From: an uncultured Opitutaceae bacterium
GTDB taxonomy: Bacteria > Verrucomicrobiota > Verrucomicrobiae > Opitutales > Opitutaceae
DNA length: 10,919 bases
Direction of reading: 5' to 3'
NCBI GenBank assembly: GCA_946482625.1
Contig: CAMLSH010000081.1
Location: forward strand, 1 to 10,919
Below, in pieces: positions 6,737-10,919 of the stretch. Below the pieces are notes generated by a model. It was not told the DNA's origin. It worked only from the letters and a program-made list of their open reading frames with translations, and did not search any database. The translations under genes were made by a program, and so were the position numbers. The stretch's first letter is position 1. Each line of letters starts with the position of its first letter.

Positions 6737-7171
6737 TTAGGCGACGCCGCGGGCCTGGTGCATGCCGCCGGCTTCCTGAGTGCGGAGCATTTCGGCCCAG
6801 CCGTCGCGGAGTTCGCGGACGAGTTTTTCGACCTCGATGACCGGTTCGACTTTCTTGCGCATGTTGGCCTCGAGGAGGCGGCGCAGGTAGTAGTCGTAGA
6901 GCCTGTCGAGATTGGCGGCGTGGTCGCCACCAGCCTCGTGATTGAGGCTCGATTGAAGCTCGGCGAGGATGTTCTGCGCCTTCAGGAGATTCGTGTTGAT
7001 GATCTCGATACGGCGCGGGCCTTCGTCGGTGGACTGGAGCGCGTCGCGGGCGTGGCCGAGAAAGCGCAACGCCCCGTCGTAGAGCATCAAGATGAGTTGT
7101 CCGGGGCTGGCGGTGAGTACTGCCTGGGCCTGATAGGTCCGGGCGTAGCCGTGGGCGACCATGGAGGACAT
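6737..7171 (-). CDS. fliS: Flagellar export chaperone FliS
   Basis: FliS is a cytoplasmic four-helix protein that binds the C-terminus of newly made flagellin, prevents premature polymerisation and delivers it to the flagellar export gate. This 144-aa product has the family's usual length and its signature N-terminal half: YARTYQAQAVLTASPGQLIL, then MLYDGALRFLGHARDAL, then NLLKAQNILAELQSSLNHE and LYDYYLRRLLEAN. The ATG at 7171 lies 7 bp after the stop of the FlgM-like gene, so the two are almost certainly co-transcribed; ATG 7162 is an alternative three codons in. No Shine-Dalgarno precedes either; the leader reads CTCCTC. Placement next to fliD and near flagellin matches the classical fliD-fliS-fliT arrangement, although here two genes separate fliD from fliS. 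Confidence 0.95.
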   Translation of the reverse strand: MSSMVAHGYARTYQAQAVLTASPGQLILMLYDGALRFLGHARDALQSTDEGPRRIEIINTNLLKAQNILAELQSSLNHEAGGDHAANLDRLYDYYLRRLLEANMRKKVEPVIEVEKLVRELRDGWAEMLRTQEAGGMHQARGVA

Positions 7172-7178
7172 GAGGAGA

Positions 7179-7469
7179 TTATTCGGACTCGGCTGCGTCG
7201 CGGGTCTCGACCATCAATTTGGCGAGGCCTTCGATGATTTCGCGTGGCGGATAATTGGGATCGACGGCGAGGGCTTTGCCTTTGGCGACGACGTCGGAAC
7301 GGATTTCGGGAGAGTTGTTCAAGGCTTCGCGCAAGGCTTGAGTGTTGGCGCTGGAAAGACGTTCACCGGATTCGGTGTCGGTGGAAGGCGTGGGCGGCTG
7401 TTTTGCAACGGAGAGCGCGACAGGGTCCATCCGGTTGTAACCATGAAGGTTAGACGTGGAGTGTATCAT
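7179..7469 (-). CDS. FlgM-like protein (possible anti-sigma-28 factor)
   Basis: This 96-aa protein has a disordered, polar N-terminal half and a helical C-terminal half (about 38-92). The C-terminal half carries ALREALNNSPEIRSDVVAKG followed by a basic-hydrophobic helix, IIEGLAKLM. FlgM proteins have this build: a short length, an unfolded N-terminus used for export, and a C-terminal sigma-binding region with a V-x-x-x-K-A-L pattern followed by an I-A-x-x-L helix. FlgM binds the flagellar sigma factor FliA until it is exported through the completed hook. The fit is good but not decisive, and the segment ALAVDPNYPP is not typical of enteric FlgM. The start at 7469 is the first ATG; ATG 7430 is an alternative. 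It is followed after 7 bp by fliS and preceded by a sigma-28-like promoter in the 109-bp gap after the lipoprotein gene, which suits autoregulation. Confidence 0.62.
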   Translation of the reverse strand: MIHSTSNLHGYNRMDPVALSVAKQPPTPSTDTESGERLSSANTQALREALNNSPEIRSDVVAKGKALAVDPNYPPREIIEGLAKLMVETRDAAESE

Positions 7470-7538
7470 AATAGGTTCAGTGATGAACGGTCAGCCCGGA
7501 GTGGGAAGCGATACAGGGAACGCCGTTGGTTGAGGGAA

Positions 7539-7566
7539 GTATCGGACTGGCCGGGGTGGGCCTTTA
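7539..7566 (-). promoter_or_regulatory. Candidate sigma-28 promoter for the FlgM-like gene, fliS and the FliT-like gene
   Basis: On the minus strand, TAAAGGCC (7566-7559), a 12-bp spacer and TCCGATAC (7546-7539) give 11 of 16 consensus matches with one extra spacer base. The core reads TAAA-N17-CCGATA. The implied start is near 7532, about 63 nt before ATG 7469. It falls in the gap after the lipoprotein stop codon, where an internal promoter would be expected. Confidence 0.42.
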
Positions 7567-7578
7567 GCGAAAAATTGT

Positions 7579-8274
7579 TCATTTTGCACTGGCTGGCGCG
7601 GGTGCGACGCGGGGTGGAAGCGTGGCGAAAGTGGCGGCTGCGGCGTAACCGGCGAACCGGGTCGGGTTTTGGAGAATGGTGTGGCTGAGGTTCGCCGGGC
7701 TCGCGGATGCGAGCGTGAGCGCGTGACGGCGGGCCGAGTTGGCCACGGCGGGCTCGGCGGCGGAGAAACTGAGGTCGGCGGCCCAGAGGATTTCGCTTTC
7801 GCGGACCGGGGCGAGTTTGGCGCGGACGCCGAGGAGCAGGGGCGGGTACGGCGAGTAGGCGGTGAGGTCGACGAAGAGCACGGCATCGGCCGCGTATTCG
7901 TTGTAGATGTTAAACAGGCGATCGATGAAGCCGGCGGGCAGCGGGGCGGCGGAGTCGATCTGGCGGGTGCCGGTGACACGGGCGAGTTCGTCGCGCGTAA
8001 GGGTGACCACTTCGAAGCGGGCGGTGCGGTTGAGCTCGGCGAGGAACGTGGCGTCGAGGCGGTTCAAGCTCTCTTCTGAAAGTGCGATGCCCTCGGCGGA
8101 AATTGGGAGGAGGAGAACGCGCCGGATATTGGCGGGCAGTGTGGGGACGGAGCTTTTGACGTTGGTGGGCGTGAAAAACGGGCCGGCCTTGGCGCCATCG
8201 CGCTTGGGGAGCTGGGCGCAGCCGAACAGGCCGAGCGTGAACGCGGCGAGCAGGAGAAAGCGGAGCGATGTCAT
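7579..8274 (-). CDS. Lipoprotein of unknown function in the flagellar cluster
   Basis: This 231-aa product begins with a lipoprotein signal peptide: a basic start (MTSLR), a hydrophobic core, and lipobox LFGC with the lipidated cysteine at residue 19. Because the residue after it is Ala rather than Asp, outer-membrane targeting is plausible. The mature part (about 45-185) alternates beta strands and helices: RRVLLLPISAEG, FLAELNRTARFEVVTLTRDE, YAADAVLFVDLTAYSPYPPL and SEILWAADLSF. This resembles the periplasmic alpha/beta fold seen in TolB N-terminal, LpoB and FlgO-type proteins; I judge this by pattern, not by a diagnostic motif. The C-terminus is Ala/Pro-rich. It starts 39 bp after the fliD stop and is probably co-transcribed with it. 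A role in the outer-membrane ring or flagellar envelope passage is inference from position. Confidence 0.88.
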   Translation of the reverse strand: MTSLRFLLLAAFTLGLFGCAQLPKRDGAKAGPFFTPTNVKSSVPTLPANIRRVLLLPISAEGIALSEESLNRLDATFLAELNRTARFEVVTLTRDELARVTGTRQIDSAAPLPAGFIDRLFNIYNEYAADAVLFVDLTAYSPYPPLLLGVRAKLAPVRESEILWAADLSFSAAEPAVANSARRHALTLASASPANLSHTILQNPTRFAGYAAAATFATLPPRVAPAPASAK

Positions 8275-8313
8275 GGAAAAACGGATGCGCGGGAGGCGCT
8301 GCGCTGGCCAGCG

Positions 8314-10068
8314 TTAAGAACTGCTGCTGGTGCTGCTAAACGCACTGGTGAGCTGGGCCGACATGTTCTTGATGGTGGCCTGTGCGTTTTCCATGGCGAG
8401 GAAGCCGGCTTCCATACGGGCGCGTTCGGAGGCGAGCTGGCGCTCGATGTTGGCGATCTGCGTATCGATGCTCGTGTTGCCCTTGGTGAGGGTTTCTTTT
8501 TGAGAGCCGAGCAGGCCGCCCGTGCCGGTGCCGGAGGTACCGAGGATGTTGGTGTTAAAGGCTTCGAACTTCGCGGCGAAACCAGTGCTGGCGGTTTTGA
8601 AGAAGGCTTCCACCTCGGAGGGCTTGTCGCGAAGCGCGGCTTCGAGCTTGGTAGGATCTTTAACGGCGAGCTGGGAGGTGCCGGCGGTGAAGTCGATGCC
8701 GAGGCCCTCGAGGCGGGTGATGGTGCCGGAGAGGCCGCTGACTGCGGAGAACGCGGTGGAGCGCATGGAGCTCTGCCAAGACTGGATTTCGCGGTTGTTG
8801 GCGAGGATGGCGGCGGTGACTTTGCCGTTGGTGGAAGTGATCTTGGTGGCGTCGTCGATGTACTGCTGCACCGCGTTGAACTTCTTGATGAATTCGTCGA
8901 TCGCGGTGCGCATCCCGGTGGTGTTTGCATCAACCGTGATGGTCTGGCTGCTTTCGGTGTTAGCGGTGACGCTGAGACCGGTGATGCCGTGGGCGGCGGC
9001 GGAGAACGTGTTGCTGGAACTGGTGAGCGTGGGGCCGCCATTAACGGTGAACTGGGCGTCGTTGCCGCGGTCGAGGGTGGAGCTGCTGGTGAGCCCGACG
9101 GCGTCGAGAAATCCGCCGGCGGCCTCGCTGACGCTCAGGCCGGTATCGCCCGTGGTCTTGTTGGTAAGGACGACGCGATCTGCGGCGGCGTCGTAGGAAG
9201 CGCTGACACCTGCGGCGGAATTGGTGATGCGGCCGAGAACGGTGGAAAGGGAGTCGGTGTTGACGTTGTACGCTACGCTGACGCCGTTGACGGTGAACGT
9301 GCCATTGCCGGAACCATCGACTGCTGTAATAGAGTTCCGGAGACGAGAGCTGGCGAGCGGTGTGTTCTGGCTGGTGGCACCGAGGCCGGTGCTGCTCTCG
9401 ATCACGCCGGTGTTGGAGCCGTTGGAGAGGCGGGTGACGGCGAGGAAGTTGGAGGTGTCGTTGGCGGCGCCGAGGGTGATGGGCGAGCCGGGCGTGGCGG
9501 ACGTGAGGGTGATTTTATCCGTCGAAGAATCGTAGCCTGCGGTGACCGCGCCGCCGGTGGCGGTGGAGATTTTGTCGAAGACCTCCTGGAGAGAATCGGT
9601 GAGCGCGATGGTGACACGGGCGCCGTTGACGGTGAAGTCACCGGCAGTGACGGCGGAGGCGGTGGACATCGAGGCGAGGGTGACGCCGCTGACGTCGTTG
9701 GTCGCGGCGATGCCCTGGCCGATATCGCCGGCGCCGGAGCGCTTCGTCGTGGTGGCGAGCTGGGTGACGTTAAAGGTGTACGCGCCGGTGGCGGTGCCGC
9801 TGCTGGTGGAGGTAGACCAGGTGGAGCCGGTCGTCGTGGACGCGGCGGTACGGCCGGTGAAGAGGCCTTCGACCTTGAGGGCTTTGGTGGCGGTCTGGAG
9901 TTCGCTCATCCGGGTGCCGAGGTTGTCGAGGGCGGAGACCTTACTGTTGTTGGTGGTCTTCTCCGATTGGAGGCGGACGATGGGAGCGCGGTTGAGCTCC
10001 ATCACTTCATCGATGAAGGATTTCCAGTCGAAGCCTGAGATGAGTCCGGAGAGTTGAACGGTGGCCAT
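8314..10068 (-). CDS. fliD: Flagellar filament capping protein FliD (HAP2)
   Basis: FliD forms the cap at the filament tip and helps exported flagellin fold into place. This 584-aa protein is of usual size for the family. The N-terminal D0/D1 region is clear: LSGLISGFDWKSFIDEVMEL, then APIVRLQSEKT and LDNLGTRMSELQTATKAL. The C-terminal FliD domain (about 360-584) contains TAIDEFIKKFNAVQQYIDDATK, ITRLEGLGIDFTAGTSQLAV, and a terminal helix with RARMEAGFLAMENAQATIKNM before a Ser-rich tail. The exposed middle (75-355) is Thr/Ser/Gly-rich and holds two flagellin-hook IN-type repeats (about 144-211 and 257-325, each starting FTVNG) and a third FTVNG at 340-344. The ATG at 10068 gives the conserved start; it has no Shine-Dalgarno. 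It is divergent from the flagellin gene and heads the minus-strand gene series. Confidence 0.97.
   Translation of the reverse strand: MATVQLSGLISGFDWKSFIDEVMELNRAPIVRLQSEKTTNNSKVSALDNLGTRMSELQTATKALKVEGLFTGRTAASTTTGSTWSTSTSSGTATGAYTFNVTQLATTTKRSGAGDIGQGIAATNDVSGVTLASMSTASAVTAGDFTVNGARVTIALTDSLQEVFDKISTATGGAVTAGYDSSTDKITLTSATPGSPITLGAANDTSNFLAVTRLSNGSNTGVIESSTGLGATSQNTPLASSRLRNSITAVDGSGNGTFTVNGVSVAYNVNTDSLSTVLGRITNSAAGVSASYDAAADRVVLTNKTTGDTGLSVSEAAGGFLDAVGLTSSSTLDRGNDAQFTVNGGPTLTSSSNTFSAAAHGITGLSVTANTESSQTITVDANTTGMRTAIDEFIKKFNAVQQYIDDATKITSTNGKVTAAILANNREIQSWQSSMRSTAFSAVSGLSGTITRLEGLGIDFTAGTSQLAVKDPTKLEAALRDKPSEVEAFFKTASTGFAAKFEAFNTNILGTSGTGTGGLLGSQKETLTKGNTSIDTQIANIERQLASERARMEAGFLAMENAQATIKNMSAQLTSAFSSTSSSS
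9088..9639 (-). repeat. Two diverged internal repeats within fliD (IN-motif type)
   Basis: Residues 144-211 and 257-325 of FliD align by eye. Each begins FTVNG, continues to TDSL followed by an amphipathic helix (QEVFDKIS or STVLGRI), then a TAGYD or SASYD strand with ITLT or VVLT, and ends near FLAV or FLDAV. The pattern matches the short flagellin/FliD IN motif known to be repeated in the variable surface domain. A third FTVNG starts at residue 340 without a full copy. Confidence 0.7.
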
Positions 10069-10112
10069 GGCGAAAGATCTAGAGGTGGGGCGACACTAAG
10101 GGCGCTAATGGG

Positions 10113-10139
10113 GCATCGGTACAAACCGGCGGAAATTGA
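10113..10139 (-). promoter_or_regulatory. Weak candidate sigma-28 promoter for fliD
   Basis: On the minus strand, TCAATTTC (10139-10132), an 11-bp spacer and ACCGATGC (10120-10113) match the sigma-28 consensus at 10 of 16 positions with exact spacing. The implied start near 10106 gives a leader of about 38 nt. I saw no GG-N10-GC sigma-54 element for this gene. Confidence 0.33.
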
Positions 10140-10389
10140 GCGGATGTAAGGGAAACGTCAGAACGCGCGATGCGGGAGGGGGAGATGTGGGTTTTCCGCG
10201 AAGAGGATGTTAGATGTCGGGAATCGGTGGAGGCTGTTGTGTGCAGGGAACGAGCGCGGGTGTTTTGTGGCGACCCCGGCCAAGGACGCGCGGGAGTTAA
10301 TTTGTCACGGCGCGCATCGAGAGAAGGAAAATCGAGAGCTGTTTTCAGAGGAGAAAATGAATCCGTGAGGAATTTTTGCGTTTTCGTTT

Positions 10390-10417
10390 TAAAGTTTGTG
10401 AGCGCGTGGACCGTTTA
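10390..10417 (+). promoter_or_regulatory. Candidate sigma-28 promoter of the flagellin gene
   Basis: TAAAGTTT (10390-10397) is a perfect copy of the sigma-28 -35 consensus. After 12 bp comes ACCGTTTA (10410-10417), matching 5 of 8 bases of GCCGATAA and keeping the CCG core. The core spacing TAAA-N17-CCG equals that of the candidate before the FlgM-like gene. T-rich sequence lies directly upstream. The start would fall near 10424, giving a leader of about 95 nt. Confidence 0.6.
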
Positions 10418-10452
10418 GTTCCCCATCTGCGAGACATCTTGTAGACGGAGCG

Positions 10453-10491
10453 ATCTGACTCCCCCCTCAGATACGTCAGCCACCCGGACGT
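10453..10491 (+). promoter_or_regulatory. Two adjacent stem-loops in the flagellin mRNA leader
   Basis: Stem 1 is ATCTGA / TCAGAT (10453-10458 with 10467-10472), perfect, with an 8-nt loop CTCCCCCC. Stem 2 is ACGTC / GACGT (10473-10477 with 10487-10491), perfect, with a 9-nt loop. They abut with no gap and end 14 nt before the Shine-Dalgarno sequence. Neither is followed by a T-run, so they are not terminators. A role in mRNA stability or translational control is inference. Confidence 0.5.
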
Positions 10492-10505
10492 GGCATTTAG
10501 AAATC

Positions 10506-10512
10506 AAGGAAG
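10506..10512 (+). promoter_or_regulatory. Strong Shine-Dalgarno sequence of the flagellin gene
   Basis: AAGGAAG ends 6 nt before ATG 10519. It fixes the flagellin start and stands out because none of the other gene starts in the window has a comparable site. Confidence 0.88.
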
Positions 10513-10518
10513 ATTACC

Positions 10519-10919
10519 ATGTCAGTCGTTATCAACACCAACTACTCCGCCACCGTTGCCTCGAACAACCTGGCGATGTCCAATCAGAACCTCCAGAAGA
10601 GCCTCAATCGTCTCTCCAGCGGTTCCAAAATCGTTTCCCCGGCCGATGATGCCGGTGGTCTCGCCGTCTCGATGAAGTTGTCCGCCGCAGCTAAGCGCTC
10701 CGGTGCGGCCGCGATCAACATCGGCAACTCCGCCTCCTTCCTGCAGACGCAGGACGGCGTGCTCAAAGTCACCGGCAAGGTGCTCGAGCGCATGAGCGAG
10801 CTGAAGACTCTCTATAACGATCCCACCAAGAACAGCACGGATCTCGCGAACTACGATTCGGAGTTCACGTCGCTGCAGGCTCAGCTCACCTCGCTGACCG
10901 CCGAAAAATTTAACGGTGT
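10519..10919 (+). CDS. fliC: Flagellin, N-terminal part (cut by window end)
   Basis: Flagellin is the filament subunit, exported by the flagellar type III apparatus and assembled under the FliD cap. The 133 complete codons visible here encode the conserved D0/D1 N-terminus: MSVVINTNYSATVASNNLAM, then NLQKSLNRLSSGSKIVSPAD and DAGGLAVSMKLSAAAKRSGA, followed by helix FLQTQDGVLKVTGKVLERMS and the AEKFNG segment typical of D1. The start is set by a strong Shine-Dalgarno. Typically the N-terminal 20-60 residues carry the export signal. Divergence from fliD and the presence of fliS nearby agree with the call. A sigma-28 promoter candidate with a perfect -35 element lies upstream of a structured leader. 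The C-terminal D0 helix, which would bind FliS, lies outside the window. Whether other flagellin copies exist cannot be seen here. Confidence 0.97.
   Translation, partial: MSVVINTNYSATVASNNLAMSNQNLQKSLNRLSSGSKIVSPADDAGGLAVSMKLSAAAKRSGAAAINIGNSASFLQTQDGVLKVTGKVLERMSELKTLYNDPTKNSTDLANYDSEFTSLQAQLTSLTAEKFNG

Larger units (their letters stand above)
10069..10518. other. 450-bp divergent intergenic region between fliD and flagellin
   Basis: No convincing gene lies here; an open plus-strand frame at 10170-10418 has a composition unlike a protein (Arg/Glu/Val-rich, many Cys) and no start signal. The region holds a promoter candidate for fliD near its left end and one for flagellin near 10390-10417, preceded by a T-rich tract at 10374-10390 that could act as an UP-like element. 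A 95-nt structured flagellin leader completes it. The middle (about 10140-10370) shows nothing I can name. Confidence 0.6.

Noticed and set aside
6164..7237. A 357-codon plus-strand frame covering fliS and the FliT-like gene
   Set aside because: It is antisense to fliS, which has family-specific motifs, and shows no coherent domain.
8500..10038. A 512-codon plus-strand frame opposite fliD
   Set aside because: It is low-complexity Gly/Ala/Val/Asp/Glu sequence with no recognisable motif, fully inside the secure fliD gene.
10170..10418. An 82-codon plus-strand frame upstream of flagellin
   Set aside because: It has unlikely composition, no start signal, and covers the proposed flagellin promoter.
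1..10919. CRISPR arrays, tRNA or rRNA genes, insertion sequences, integrase or attachment sites
   Set aside because: I saw no spaced direct repeats, no RNA gene signatures and no transposase or recombinase motifs on either strand.

Overview
The window looks like a chromosomal flagellar locus from a high-GC member of the Verrucomicrobiota, most likely the Opitutaceae. Three things point there: a protein with a textbook PEP-CTERM sorting tail, the style of the flagellin and FliD N-termini, and GC-rich genes separated by more AT-rich gaps. The taxonomic call is inference; no rRNA or marker gene is present.

Left part (1-5523), signalling. A partial membrane protein gene (390 to 1, minus, running off the window) lies 21 bp downstream of a sigma-54-dependent response regulator (2013-412, minus). 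A 379-bp gap then leads to a PEP-CTERM protein gene on the plus strand (2393-3136), closed by a strong intrinsic terminator. Facing it is a large hybrid histidine kinase (5523-3238, minus; three PAS domains, HisKA, HATPase, receiver).

Middle (5524-6289). A 167-bp divergent intergenic region separates the kinase from a small gene of unknown function (5691-6086, plus). About 200 bp of apparently non-coding DNA follows.

Right part (6290-10919), flagellar assembly. On the minus strand, in transcriptional order, are fliD (filament cap), a small lipoprotein, a FlgM-like anti-sigma-28 candidate, fliS (flagellin export chaperone) and a small helical protein in the position of FliT. A 450-bp intergenic region divides fliD from a divergently transcribed flagellin gene, which is cut by the right edge.

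How it fits together. FliD, FliS, the FliT-like protein and flagellin form the late filament-assembly module, and the FlgM-like protein would couple sigma-28 activity to export. Reading the gaps by eye, I find sigma-28-type promoter candidates in front of flagellin, the FlgM-like gene, fliD, the hybrid kinase and the 131-aa gene. If real, they place the kinase and the unknown gene in the late flagellar regulon. A second striking feature is translational: the flagellin gene has a strong Shine-Dalgarno sequence, whereas the other genes here have pyrimidine-rich leaders without one.
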